DNA from: Kocuria marina
GTDB taxonomy: Bacteria > Actinomycetota > Actinomycetes > Actinomycetales > Micrococcaceae
DNA length: 50,350 bases
NCBI RefSeq assembly: GCF_000786655.1
Contig: NZ_JROM01000056.1
Location: 1-50,350 of the forward strand
Direction: 5' to 3'
Position numbers and translations under genes: made by a program. Of the stretch, positions 10,135 through 17,871 are shown piece after piece (position 1 is the first letter of the stretch; every line of letters starts with the position of its first letter). A model generated the notes under the pieces. It saw only the letters and a list, made by a program, of their open reading frames with translations, was not told the origin of the DNA and did not search any database.

Positions 10135-10923
10135 TCAGGCGCCGGTGTGGCCCATGCGGCGGGAGATCTCCGTGGCCGCGAGACTCACTGCGTGGCACAT
10201 GTGCCGTGCCTGTTCCTCGCCCACACGGAAACGCGGCGCAGCGACCATGAGCCCGGCCACCAGATCGCCCCGGTGGTCCCGGACCCCGGCGCAGATGCCC
10301 ACCTCGTCCACGCAGGTCTTGCCGTAGTTGAGTGCCACTCCCGAGAGCCGGACCTTCGCCAGTTTCTCCAGGTAGTTCGCCACGTGGGGTTCGTCCTGGA
10401 CGGGTAGCTCTGTGGCGCCCGACACCACCAGGGACCGGATGCGCGGTTCGGGTTGGTCGGAGAGGAACAGTTGGACGGAGGCGCTGTACGCGGTGGTGTA
10501 CCGGGTGCCCAGGGGAGAGGTGTGCTTGATCGGGTGCGGGCTCGGCAGTTGTTCCACGCACACCGCCTCGAAGCCGTTCCACAGTAGCAACGCGGTGGTC
10601 TCTCCGGTCTGCGCCGTGAGTTCCTGCATATGCGGGTAGGCCACCCGCCGCACGTCCATGGTGGCCAGCAGCGGACCGGACACCGTGATCAGCCCCATCC
10701 CCAGGCGGAACTGGCGGGACGCGGGGTCCTGCTCGACCACGTCCGAGTTCTCCAATGTGGCGAGGATCCGAGAGACCGAGGACTTGTGCAGCCCCACCCG
10801 GTTTGCGATCTCGGTGACCCCCAGAAGCGGCTCCTCCGCCGAGAAGCAGCGCAGAACGGCCAGGGCGTGGTCGATCACCGAGCTGCCTTGCGGCCGCCCC
10901 GGTTGCTGGGAGGATGCGCTCAT
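10135..10923 (-). CDS. IclR-family transcriptional regulator
   Basis: A 262-residue protein with an N-terminal winged helix-turn-helix (LLGVTEIANRVGLHKSSVSRILATLENSD, about residues 33-63) and a C-terminal IclR effector domain (QLPSPHPIKHTSPLGTRY, TAYSASVQLFL, GICAGVRDHRGDLVAGLMV). It lies immediately downstream of the creatinase gene on the same strand, separated by a pair of hairpins. The position suggests it controls creatinine/creatine catabolism and binds a pathway intermediate; this is inference from context. AAGGACGG upstream of ATG 10923 supports the start. Confidence 0.88.
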   Translation of the reverse strand: MSASSQQPGRPQGSSVIDHALAVLRCFSAEEPLLGVTEIANRVGLHKSSVSRILATLENSDVVEQDPASRQFRLGMGLITVSGPLLATMDVRRVAYPHMQELTAQTGETTALLLWNGFEAVCVEQLPSPHPIKHTSPLGTRYTTAYSASVQLFLSDQPEPRIRSLVVSGATELPVQDEPHVANYLEKLAKVRLSGVALNYGKTCVDEVGICAGVRDHRGDLVAGLMVAAPRFRVGEEQARHMCHAVSLAATEISRRMGHTGA

Positions 10924-10975
10924 GGGTGTTCCGTCCTTCCGGAGGGGTGGGCAGTGGGCCGGGGTGCTCGGTACT

Positions 10976-11028
10976 GAACGGGTGGGGGCTGTGAGACGGT
11001 GCTACCGCCCCACGGCCCCCACCCGTTC
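10976..11028 (-). terminator. 14-bp inverted repeat after creatinase
   Basis: Arms 10976-10989 (GAACGGGTGGGGGC) and 11015-11028 are perfect complements around a 25-nt loop. It lies 44 bp beyond the creatinase stop codon and 53 bp before the IclR start, so it can end or attenuate transcription running leftward from the creatinine genes. The long loop makes it less certain than its neighbour at 11029-11059. Confidence 0.6.
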
Positions 11029-11059
11029 GGCACCGCACCTCCGTGCGGGGTGCGGTGCC
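11029..11059 (-). terminator. 10-bp hairpin directly after creatinase
   Basis: Arms 11029-11038 (GGCACCGCAC) and 11050-11059 pair perfectly with an 11-nt loop. It starts 12 bp past the creatinase stop and is followed by a second inverted repeat, a tandem arrangement typical of strong termination. Confidence 0.65.
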
Positions 11060-11071
11060 CGGTAGTGCGGA

Positions 11072-12322
11072 TCAGGCGTCCACGATGTTCTTCTCCGGAC
11101 CGTACGGGAACTTGGTGATGTTCTCGGCACCATCCTCGCCCACCACCAGGATGTCGTGCTCACGGTACCCGCCCGCCCCGGGCTGACCCTCGGGGACGGT
11201 GATCATGGGTTCCATGGACACGACCATTCCCGGTTCCAGAACGGTGTCGATGTCCTCGCGCAGCTCCAGGCCCGCCTCGCGACCATAGTAGTGGGACAGC
11301 ACACCGAAGGAGTGCCCGTAGCCGAAGGTGCGGTTGGGCAGCAGGTTGTGGGAGACGTAGATCTTGTTCAGTTCCGCGGCGATGTCCTTGCAGACGGCGC
11401 CGGGCTTGATGAGTTCCAAGCCGGCCTCGTGGACCTCCACGTTGATGTTCCACAGTCGCAGGGATTCCGCGTCCGGCTCACCCAGGAACAGGGTGCGTTC
11501 CAGGGCCGTGTAGTAGCCGCTGGTCATGGGGAAGCAGTTCAGGGAGAGGATGTCCCCGCGGCGCAGCTTACGGGTGGTGGCCCAGTTGTGGGCGCCGTCC
11601 GTGTTGATCCCGGACTGGAACCACACCCAGGTGTCCCGGATCTCGCTGTCCGGGAAGGTGCGGGCGATCTCGTGGACCATGGCCTCGGTGCCGGCCAGCG
11701 CCACCTCGTACTCCATGACGCCTTCGCGGATGGCCTTGCGGATGGCCTCGCCACCCAGGTCGCCGATGCGGGCGCCGTGCTTGATGACCTCGATCTCCTC
11801 CGCGGACTTGATCGTCCGCTGACGCATGGAGTCCTGGGAGACGTCCACCAGCTCGGCGTCCGGGAAGGTCTCCCGGAAACGCCGGCGGATCAGCTCGGGC
11901 ATCGTGTCGTCCTCGACACCGAGGCGCTTGGCGGTGATGCCGCGTTCCTGCAAGGCCTGCTGGACACCGTAGTAGAAGTTGTCACGGCGCCAGTCGGTGT
12001 AGACGATGTTCTCGCCGTAGCTGCGCCGCCACGGCATACCGGCGTCGATGTTGGCCGTCACCGAGACGGAGTCCTCGGGAGTGACCACGAGGGCGTACGA
12101 GCGGCCGAAGTAGGTGAACAGGAAATCGGAGTAGTACTTGATGCCCTGGTAGCTGGTGAGCACCACGGCGTCCAAGTCCTTCTCCGCCATGATCTGGCGC
12201 AGCCCGCCCAGCCGGCGCTCGAACTCCGCGTCCGAGAACGTCAGGGGCGTCTTCTCGCCGTTGTGCAGGACCTTGAGGCGCTCCAGGTCGGACACGCTGG
12301 TGGTGGGGGTATCGGTGGACAT
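11072..12322 (-). CDS. Creatinase (creatine amidinohydrolase, EC 3.5.3.3)
   Basis: 416 residues with the pita-bread fold shared with aminopeptidase P. Similarity to Pseudomonas putida creatinase is strong along the whole length: IVYTDWRRDNFY, SMRQRTIKSAEEIEVI, DTWVWFQSGINTDGAHN, GDILSLNCFPMTSGYYTALERTLF, FGYGHSFGVLSHYYGREAG, VVSMEPM and PGAGGYREHDILVVGEDGAENI. His245 corresponds to catalytic His232 of the P. putida enzyme. It hydrolyses creatine to sarcosine and urea. The true start is ATG 12320-12322, directly after GAAGGAG; the frame is open far upstream but overlaps creatininase. Creatininase lies 47 bp upstream on the same strand, so the two should be co-transcribed. Confidence 0.96.
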   Translation of the reverse strand: MSTDTPTTSVSDLERLKVLHNGEKTPLTFSDAEFERRLGGLRQIMAEKDLDAVVLTSYQGIKYYSDFLFTYFGRSYALVVTPEDSVSVTANIDAGMPWRRSYGENIVYTDWRRDNFYYGVQQALQERGITAKRLGVEDDTMPELIRRRFRETFPDAELVDVSQDSMRQRTIKSAEEIEVIKHGARIGDLGGEAIRKAIREGVMEYEVALAGTEAMVHEIARTFPDSEIRDTWVWFQSGINTDGAHNWATTRKLRRGDILSLNCFPMTSGYYTALERTLFLGEPDAESLRLWNINVEVHEAGLELIKPGAVCKDIAAELNKIYVSHNLLPNRTFGYGHSFGVLSHYYGREAGLELREDIDTVLEPGMVVSMEPMITVPEGQPGAGGYREHDILVVGEDGAENITKFPYGPEKNIVDA

Positions 12323-12369
12323 TATTTCTCCTTCGTGTGGTGTGGATGTCCGGACTCGAGGGCGTATGG

Positions 12370-13149
12370 TCAGCGCTCGAGCCCGAGTTCGGTGGAAAGA
12401 TCGGTGGCCAAGTCCGCAACGGTCTGCTCGAACAGCAGCCGTCCCTTCTGCGCCGTGGAACCGCTCGGCGCGGACAGTGCGCCCGTGTGCGGGGTCCGTT
12501 CCGGAACGACCGGTAGCCGGTCGAACCGGGGGAGCAGGGCGGGGCCGTGTTCCACGGCCTCGTCCATGTGCACCAGTTCGGGGTGCAGATGGAGCATGAG
12601 GGAGGTTTCGAGGACTCCGCCGTGCTCGATGTCCCAGCCGGGGAAGCCCTGGGGGTACACGGTTGCGAGGGTGCTCTCGGAAACGTAATCCCAATAGGAC
12701 AACAGCAGGACCGATGGGCCGGCAGGGTCGGACAGGCCGAGTTCACGCAGCGCCAGGTCCACGCCCTCGTAGAGGAATTGGTAGTTCTCGTAGTGGCCGT
12801 TGAGGAACACGACGTGACGGACACCTTGGTGCAGGAATGAGCGGGTGATGTCCCGGGTGATGCCGATCAAGTTATCTGCATCGAGGCTCAGAGTGCCCCG
12901 CAAGTGGTTTCCCCCGCCGGACTTCTGTTGGGATTTGTACCCGTAGTTGAGGGTCTGGGCCACCTTGGCACCGGTGCGCTCGGCCACCCCGAGACTCACG
13001 GCGGTCGCGAGCAGGCTGTCCGTTCCCAGGGGGAGGTGGGACCCGTGTTGTTCGAGCGCCCCCACGGGGACCAGGACGGTGGTGCGTTCGTTGTCGAGCC
13101 AGTTGGAGAATTCAGGTGCCGTGGCATGTGCGAGCAGGGAAGTTTTCAC
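12370..13149 (-). CDS. crnA: Creatininase (creatinine amidohydrolase, EC 3.5.2.10)
   Basis: 259 residues, the usual length. Metal ligands of the P. putida enzyme (E34, H36, D45, H120, E122) are all present with a one-residue offset: E33 and H35 in ALEQHGSH, D44 in GTD, H119 and E121 in NGHYEN. QYGYKSQQKSGGGNH-like and LSYWDYV, GWDIEHGGVLETSLML are further hallmarks. It interconverts creatinine and creatine with a binuclear metal centre. The start is GTG 13147-13149, overlapping the transporter stop by 4 bp (GTGA) and preceded by AAAGGGGG, so translation is probably coupled to the transporter. Confidence 0.96.
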   Translation of the reverse strand: MKTSLLAHATAPEFSNWLDNERTTVLVPVGALEQHGSHLPLGTDSLLATAVSLGVAERTGAKVAQTLNYGYKSQQKSGGGNHLRGTLSLDADNLIGITRDITRSFLHQGVRHVVFLNGHYENYQFLYEGVDLALRELGLSDPAGPSVLLLSYWDYVSESTLATVYPQGFPGWDIEHGGVLETSLMLHLHPELVHMDEAVEHGPALLPRFDRLPVVPERTPHTGALSAPSGSTAQKGRLLFEQTVADLATDLSTELGLER

Positions 13150-14939
13150 GCGTGTCCCCCTTTCATGGGATCTTCATCCGGCGCGGTGGAAGGCCGGCGG
13201 GAATCCGCGACGGAGGTGTCGGTGAGGATGGGCATCTCTCCGGTGGGGAGACCGTGCTCGTCCACGTAGTCGTCCTCAGGGCGAGGATTCGGGTCGTTGA
13301 TCTCTTTCTCGAGTCTCCTGCTGTCCTTGGTCCGTGTGACCAGCCTGCGGATCAGGTTGGCGATCATCAGGAAGATGATGAAGGAGAAGGGGAAGGCCCC
13401 GATGATGGTGCCGGTCTGGACCGTGTCGACCACCGAGGTGCCACCGATGGACAGGAGCACGGTCGCCACGGCGGCAATGCTCACAACCAGGACCACCCGA
13501 AACCACGGACCGGCCTTCCGGGGTGCGGACACGAACTCGGCAAGCGCGTAGGTCCCTGAGTCAAGGCTGGTGACGTAGTAGGTGGCCACGAGGATGGTGG
13601 CCACCACCAGGAGGATCCCTCCCACGAGCGGGACCATTTCGAGCGCTGCGAACAGACCGGAGGAGGTGTCTGCGGCGACCTTATCTGCAATTTCACCGCT
13701 GCTTTGCTGGTTGTAGTACACCGCGGCGGATCCAATGATGCCGATCCAGATCATGACGATCAACGACGGGATAATGGTCACGCCCAGGATGAATTCCCGG
13801 ATGGTGCGACCACGGGAAATCCTGGCGATGAATCCCCCGACGAAGGGGGAGAAGGCGATCACCCAGCACCAGATGAAGACTGTCCACGGTCCACTCCAGC
13901 TATCGGACCAGCTCTCGAGCGGGGCACCGGCTGTGCCGGAGTCGGACCAGAAGCTCATCGGGATGAAGTTGTAGATGAAGGTACCGAAGGTCTGCGTCAG
14001 GTTCGAAAGAACGAAAACGATGGGGCCGAAGAGGAAGACCCCCACGACCAGCACGATACTGAGCACCGAGTTGGCCTCGCTGATGCGCTTCATGCCCTTG
14101 TTGACCCCGACGAATGCCGAGAAAGCGGCGAACGCGGCTAGTGCGACGATGACGATGACCCATACGGTGATGCTCGGCTCCACGCCGGTGAAGGTGGACA
14201 GGCCGCTGGTGAACTGCATCACGGCGAAACCGAAAGAAGTCGCGAGACCCAGGACGGTGGCGATGATGGCCAATAGTTCGACAATCACGCCTGCGGAACG
14301 CTGCAGGGGTGCGGGGAGGATGTCAACGGTGGCCTCACGGAAGGTCAGGGTCTTCCCCAGATTATGGTGGGAGTAGGCAAGGCAGATGGCAACCACGCAG
14401 TACATCGCCCACGCGGTCAATCCCCAGTGGAAATAGGCCCAGACCATCCCGGGTTCCCCCGGGCTGTCGGAGCCGGGGACCACGGGAGCCTCGTCGCCCA
14501 GCAGCATGGGCTCGGCAACGGACCAGAAGATCAGTCCCACGCCCTGCCCGCAGGCGAACAGCATCGAGTACCAGGCGAACTTGCTGTGCTCGGGCCGAGC
14601 CTTCGGGCCGCCCAGTCGAACCCGGCCGATCTTGCTGAACGCCAACCACGCGCACACTGCGATGGCCGTCAAGGAATAGAGCACGAACCACCAGGTGAAT
14701 CCGGAGGTCACCCACGTCCGAAGATCGTTGATGACGCGAGCCGACCCGTCGGGATTGACGCTGACGGCCACGATGACCGCGATGATCAACAGCGGGGGCA
14801 GGACCGTGATGATCGTTCGATCGACCGGTGGGATCACCCGTCCTCGGAACCGTGGAAGCGAAACCTTCAGCTGCTGATCTGCCTCGGGCACTGCTTCGCC
14901 CGTGCGGTCCGTGACCTGCTGGTCTTTAGTGCGGGCCAT
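13146..14939 (-). CDS. BCCT-family transporter, probable creatinine/creatine importer
   Basis: 597 residues with about 12 membrane segments. WWFVLYSLTAIAVCAWLAFS, FAWYSMLFACGQGVGLIFW and the tryptophan-rich segment WTVFIWCWVIAFSPFVGGFIARISRGRTIREF are typical of betaine/choline/carnitine transporters. Charged tails of ~50 residues flank the core. The substrate is inferred from the operon: the stop codon overlaps the creatininase start, so creatinine or creatine (both N-methylated, betaine-like) is most likely. ATG 14937-14939 is chosen because GGAAGGAGG sits just upstream. Upstream DNA holds GTTGCA-type half-sites. Confidence 0.92.
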   Translation of the reverse strand: MARTKDQQVTDRTGEAVPEADQQLKVSLPRFRGRVIPPVDRTIITVLPPLLIIAVIVAVSVNPDGSARVINDLRTWVTSGFTWWFVLYSLTAIAVCAWLAFSKIGRVRLGGPKARPEHSKFAWYSMLFACGQGVGLIFWSVAEPMLLGDEAPVVPGSDSPGEPGMVWAYFHWGLTAWAMYCVVAICLAYSHHNLGKTLTFREATVDILPAPLQRSAGVIVELLAIIATVLGLATSFGFAVMQFTSGLSTFTGVEPSITVWVIVIVALAAFAAFSAFVGVNKGMKRISEANSVLSIVLVVGVFLFGPIVFVLSNLTQTFGTFIYNFIPMSFWSDSGTAGAPLESWSDSWSGPWTVFIWCWVIAFSPFVGGFIARISRGRTIREFILGVTIIPSLIVMIWIGIIGSAAVYYNQQSSGEIADKVAADTSSGLFAALEMVPLVGGILLVVATILVATYYVTSLDSGTYALAEFVSAPRKAGPWFRVVLVVSIAAVATVLLSIGGTSVVDTVQTGTIIGAFPFSFIIFLMIANLIRRLVTRTKDSRRLEKEINDPNPRPEDDYVDEHGLPTGEMPILTDTSVADSRRPSTAPDEDPMKGGHA

Positions 14940-15015
14940 GGGGCCTCCTTCCATCGACGGCGATCTCGCCGACGACCGTTCGCTAAAAATGCAGGATGGC
15001 TGGCTGTCCACCGAA

Positions 15016-15054
15016 GTTGCATTCGGCAATACGGTGTTGCAAATAAAGTGCACC
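15016..15054 (-). promoter_or_regulatory. Putative operator upstream of the BCCT gene
   Basis: Two GTTGCA words (15016-15021 and 15036-15041) are spaced 20 bp, two helical turns apart, and the second continues into TGCAC as an imperfect inverted repeat (15036-15053). They lie 77-115 bp upstream of the transporter start. The same word forms cleaner palindromes near the MHS transporter relic, so a shared regulator is plausible. A TTGACC that could be a -35 element on the minus strand is at 15070-15075. Nothing else was recognised in the remainder of 14940-15222 apart from GTTGCAAC at 15163-15170. Confidence 0.45.
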
Positions 15055-15222
15055 ACACCACAGTGCCTTGGTCAAGGGTGCCAGCAGATCTGGGTTCTTT
15101 TCTTCATACGCACGTAATCTCCCCACGAAACGTTGATGTAAGCGGAACCTGTACGCAACCCTGTTGCAACACTGGTCAGTTCTGCGACCCAAGCGCAACG
15201 GAGGGTGTAGGGACAAACGCGA

Positions 15223-15523
15223 TCAATGGGTGAGTGGGCGGCCTGCAGTCTCTTTGGAGACGGCTACGGCGATCAAAGATCCAAGGGCTGCAACCACCAA
15301 GTACCATGCTGGTGCCAAGGGCGTCCCGAGAGCTGAAATCAAAAGAGTGGCCATGAAAGGCGCGGTGCCGCCGAACAACGCATTTGAGACGTTGAAACTG
15401 ACGGCAAAGCCGCTGTAGCGCATTCGGGTGGGGAACGATTCGGCCAGGAAGCTGGGTAGTGTCCCGTCGTTCAGGGTCAGCATGGCTCCGAGGACCACCT
15501 GAAGTATGAGGATCAGGACAAAC
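15223..15523 (-). pseudogene. C-terminal relic of an MHS-type MFS transporter, cut by the IS3-family element
   Basis: About 100 residues beginning FVLILILQ and including NDGTLPSFLAESFPTRMRYSGF, the late part of metabolite:H+ symporter (MHS) carriers. LFGGTAPF and a final membrane helix follow before the stop at 15223-15225. The 5' end stops exactly at the 4-bp target duplication of the IS. The start of probably the same gene lies on the other side (16780-16856), but about 300 residues are missing between them, so the gene is dead. It may have served uptake of a creatinine-related compound. Confidence 0.82.
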
Positions 15524-15565
15524 GGGACTGCCCCGACTTCCGTTGACTCTCGGGGTTGATCGGTT

Positions 15566-16432
15566 TCAGGCGGCCTTGAGGCCGTGATTGATGGTCTCAA
15601 ACTCGACCGGCGTGAGGCGACCCAGACGGCGTTGCCGTCGCCGGCGATGGTAGGACTTCTCGATCCAGGTGACGATCGCCAGCCGCAGGTCCTCCCGGCT
15701 GGACCAGCGCTGCCGGTCCAAGACGTTCTTCTGCAGCAGGGCGAAAAAGGACTCCATGGCGGCGTTGTCCGCGCACGCCCCGACTCTGCCCATAGACCCC
15801 ACAAGATCGTGATGGGCGAGCTCATGCACGAATTTCCGGGCTCGAAATTGACTGCCGCGGTCGCTGTGGACCACGCAGCCGGCCACTGTCCCGCGGCGGG
15901 CCACCGCGCTGCGCAGGGCCGTGACCGCCAAGGACGCCTTCATCCGGGAATCGATGGAGTACCCGACGATCCGGTTGGAGTAGACGTCCTTGATCGCGCA
16001 GAGGTAGAGCTTGCCCTCGTCGGTGCGGTGCTCGGTCAGATCGGTGAGCCACAGCCGGTTGGGCGCGCCGGCGGTGAAGTTCCGCTCCACCAGGTCGTCA
16101 TGGACCGGTGGACCGGGCTTGCGGTTGAGCCCGCGCTTCTTGGAGTGGACGCTGAAGAGCCGCTGGGCCGAGCACAGCCGCTGCACGCGGTTCTCCCCGG
16201 CGGTGATGCCGTGGTCGGGCAGCTCGTCGGCGATGAACCGGTAGCCGAAAGCCGGGTCGTCGGCGTGGATGGTCATGGCGGCGTCGATCAGGTGCGCATC
16301 GTCCCAGTCCCGGTCGGTGACCGGGTGGGCGCGCCACTGGTAGAAGGCTTGCTTGGAGAAGCCCAGTATCCGGCAGGTCACCGCGACGGGAATCCCGTCG
16401 GCGGCCAGGTCGAGGACCAGCGGAAACATCAT
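15566..16432 (-). CDS. IS3-family transposase, catalytic subunit (orfB)
   Basis: 288 residues with an N-terminal HTH_21-like region (GIPVAVTCRILGFSKQAFYQW) and an rve integrase core. The DDE triad is visible as D in LWLTDLTEHRT, D in VVHSDRGSQF and E in MESFFALLQ, followed by the basic end YHRRRRQRRLG. It overlaps orfA by 4 bp. The minus strand at the junction reads CCCCCAAAATGATG, an A-run suited to -1 slippage, so an OrfAB fusion is likely made as in other IS3 elements. All motifs look intact. Confidence 0.93.
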   Translation of the reverse strand: MMFPLVLDLAADGIPVAVTCRILGFSKQAFYQWRAHPVTDRDWDDAHLIDAAMTIHADDPAFGYRFIADELPDHGITAGENRVQRLCSAQRLFSVHSKKRGLNRKPGPPVHDDLVERNFTAGAPNRLWLTDLTEHRTDEGKLYLCAIKDVYSNRIVGYSIDSRMKASLAVTALRSAVARRGTVAGCVVHSDRGSQFRARKFVHELAHHDLVGSMGRVGACADNAAMESFFALLQKNVLDRQRWSSREDLRLAIVTWIEKSYHRRRRQRRLGRLTPVEFETINHGLKAA

Positions 16433-16746
16433 TTTGGGGGCAGCTCACGGGCGAAGAACGCCGCGGCCCGGCGCAGGATCTCGTTCTCCTGCTCGAGCAG
16501 TCGGTTGCGCCGCTTCAGCGCCCGCAACTCCTCCGCCTCGGCCGTCGTCACGCCAGGGCGGACGCCGTCGTCGACGTCGGCCTTGCGCAACCAGTTGTGC
16601 AAGGTGGCTTCTGAGATCCCGAAGTCGCGGGCGATCTGGGACAGCGGGGCCTCGTGCTTGCGGGCCACCGCCACCACGTCGCGGCGGAACTCCTCAGGGT
16701 AGGGCTTGGGCACGGTTTCATCCTCACTGTGAGGAAGGATCCTCAC
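16429..16746 (-). CDS. IS3-family transposase, DNA-binding subunit (orfA)
   Basis: 105 residues with a helix-turn-helix (PYPEEFRRDVVAVARKHEAP, IARDFGISEATLHNWLRKAD) and a C-terminal leucine-zipper-like helix (EELRALKRRNRLLEQENEILRRAAAFF). This is the standard orfA design for binding the terminal repeats. The start is GTG at 16744-16746. Confidence 0.9.
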   Translation of the reverse strand: MRILPHSEDETVPKPYPEEFRRDVVAVARKHEAPLSQIARDFGISEATLHNWLRKADVDDGVRPGVTTAEAEELRALKRRNRLLEQENEILRRAAAFFARELPPK

Positions 16747-16779
16747 AAGTCAGGAGTCAAGGAAACCCGGGGCAGTCCC

Positions 16780-16856
16780 AAACTCGCAGCAATGACTCGG
16801 TGTCGCTCGCTGGAGGTGACCGCTTTTGAGGTGATGCTGGATGTGTGTTGTGCCAC
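16780..16856 (-). pseudogene. N-terminal relic of the broken MHS transporter
   Basis: A GTG at 16854-16856, preceded by AAAGGA with a 5-nt spacer, opens a frame of 25 codons ending SERHRVIAASL at the IS boundary. The RRVxAASL pattern matches the start of MHS carriers, just before the first membrane helix. The orientation agrees with the C-terminal relic at 15223-15523. Joining the two sides across the single target copy gives a stop codon within two codons, so an internal deletion is needed as well as the IS insertion. Confidence 0.65.
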
Positions 16857-16937
16857 AGGATTCCTTTCGGGCGGCCTGTCATGTAGGGACAGGAGTGTGA
16901 TCAGTGGCAGTGAAAAACTCACTAAGCAGACAACTAT

Positions 16938-16954
16938 GTTGCAGTGAGTGCAAG
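16938..16954. promoter_or_regulatory. Putative operator GTTGCA-N5-TGCAAG
   Basis: Near-perfect inverted repeat with a 5-bp spacer, 82 bp upstream of the MHS transporter relic. It has the same design as the site at 17134-17150 and half-sites near the BCCT gene. Confidence 0.5.
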
Positions 16955-17133
16955 CTAGTTGCTTAAAAGTAAGCTACATCACATGTCGAGTCAAGGCTTG
17001 GAGGGCAAGATTTTGCGGTCGTTCGCTCCGGAACACCCTCGGAAGACCTCTTCCAGGGCGCTGGGCCCTGATTCCTACAAACCCGGCGGGAGGGGGGTCA
17101 AGCCTCACTAGAACGTCGCGACGGCACAACTTT

Positions 17134-17150
17134 GTTGCAATTTATGCAAC
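17134..17150. promoter_or_regulatory. Putative operator GTTGCA-N5-TGCAAC
   Basis: GTTGCAATTTATGCAAC is a perfect 17-bp inverted repeat with a 5-bp AT spacer, the style of a dimeric repressor site. It lies between two relics and 277 bp upstream of the MHS start. Candidate binders are the IclR (10135-10923) or GntR (17996-18649) proteins; which one is not shown by the sequence. Confidence 0.55.
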
Positions 17151-17230
17151 TTTAAGGATGTTTTGACTCAAGGACTGCGGCTAGCCTGCCGCCCCGGGGG
17201 GTTGGCCGGGAAGCAGAAGGGTATTGCTTC

Positions 17231-17483
17231 TCAGCGAACACCCCACAGCCGCGGACCTCGCGAGGGGCGGGGCGCCAAGGGGGGTGGGAATTCGGTCCCT
17301 GCGGGGCGGGCATCCGCTTTCTCGCCGAATGGAACCGCGGCGATATCGGTGGCGGGCGGGACGATTTGGTGGGGCTGGGTGTCGTCCATGACCTGGTGCC
17401 GGGTTTCGGGCAGCAGCCATGTCGCGATAAGCGCCCCCGCGGCGGTCATCGTGAGATAGGTCGCGGGGGCCAGGCGGTTGTCG
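17231..17483 (-). pseudogene. C-terminal relic of a second MFS/MHS-type transporter
   Basis: The minus-strand frame DNRLAPATYLTMTAAGALIATW followed by LLPETR is the last membrane helix and exit motif of an MHS-type carrier, followed by a hydrophilic tail of ~50 residues to the stop at 17231-17233. Homology to a transporter ends near 17483, where the divergent amidase relic begins. Both genes therefore lost their 5' parts at one junction, consistent with a deletion through a former divergent promoter. The family call rests on a single helix and is moderate. Confidence 0.6.
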
Positions 17484-17487
17484 GTTT

Positions 17488-17839
17488 GAGAAGAACCGCG
17501 CTTCTGCGTTCCCGGGAACGAGCCTTGAGCTCTTCCTGACCTCCAACCGTATCGACACTCTGATTGTGACCGGTGCGACTGCGGCCGGGTGTGTGTCACA
17601 CCGTCGAGGGTGCGATCGGGAAGGGATTCCGCCCGATCATCCCCAGGGAGACCATCGGCGATCGTTTCCCCGGCGTCGTGCAGTGGAACCTCTACGACAT
17701 CGACAACAAGTTCGGTGACGTGGAGTCCACGGATTCGGTGGTGGATTACCTGAACGGTCTCCCACGGTTCGAGGACACGGTTCCGAAGAACCTCTCGGAT
17801 CCCCAGTCCGAGGTGCTGGCTCCTGCGAATCCGGCTTGA
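17488..17839 (+). pseudogene. N-carbamoylsarcosine amidase relic (isochorismatase-like), 5'-truncated and frameshifted
   Basis: Two frames together encode the C-terminal ~115 residues of a cysteine hydrolase: EKNRASAFPGTSLELFL, NRIDTLIVTGATAAGCV, then after a frame change at about 17596, HTVEGAIGKGFRPIIPRETI, VVQWNLYDIDNKFGDVESTD and EDTVPKNLSDPQ. These agree closely with Arthrobacter N-carbamoylsarcosine amidohydrolase (EC 3.5.1.59) as I remember it, including the active-site Cys in TAAGCV. The normal GCVRHT needs two more bases, so a 2-nt deletion is likely. The first half is absent. In the N-methylhydantoin route this enzyme makes sarcosine from N-carbamoylsarcosine, so the relic fits the island. 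Confidence 0.8.
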
Positions 17840-17871
17840 GGCGCATCGCGCTGTAGAGCCCGCTGCCCAGG

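Larger units (their letters stand above)
15524..16779 (-). mobile_element. IS3-family insertion sequence, complete
   Basis: The 1256-bp element has imperfect terminal inverted repeats of ~26 bp: GGGACTGCCCCG is identical at both ends and 22 of the first 26 positions match. It is flanked by a 4-bp direct repeat AAAC at 15520-15523 and 16780-16783, the duplicated target. Two overlapping genes, orfA and orfB, fill it. It lies inside an MHS transporter gene. Confidence 0.9.
16857..17230. other. Intergenic region with operator-like palindromes and no clear gene
   Basis: 374 bp upstream of the MHS relic, less GC-rich than the surroundings in 16900-16990 and 17120-17170. It holds the two GTTGCA palindromes listed separately. 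A 42-codon frame (16983-17111, ending GPDSYKPGGRGVKPH) could be a small gene or a gene remnant, but it has a weak ribosome site and I do not recognise it. Nothing else could be supported. Confidence 0.4.

Noticed and set aside
11072-12322. Xaa-Pro dipeptidase as the function of the creatinase gene
   Set aside because: The fold is shared, but the protein follows creatinase over its length, has the creatinase catalytic His and lies beside creatininase.
15529-16774. TG...CA ends for the IS3-family element
   Set aside because: Many IS3 elements end this way, but these borders give no direct repeat. Moving both ends 5 bp outwards extends the inverted repeat and leaves a matching AAAC duplication.
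16983-17111. A 42-codon frame ending GPDSYKPGGRGVKPH
   Set aside because: It reads like protein but lacks a ribosome site and a recognisable family; it may be the tail of a lost gene, so it is mentioned only in the intergenic entry.
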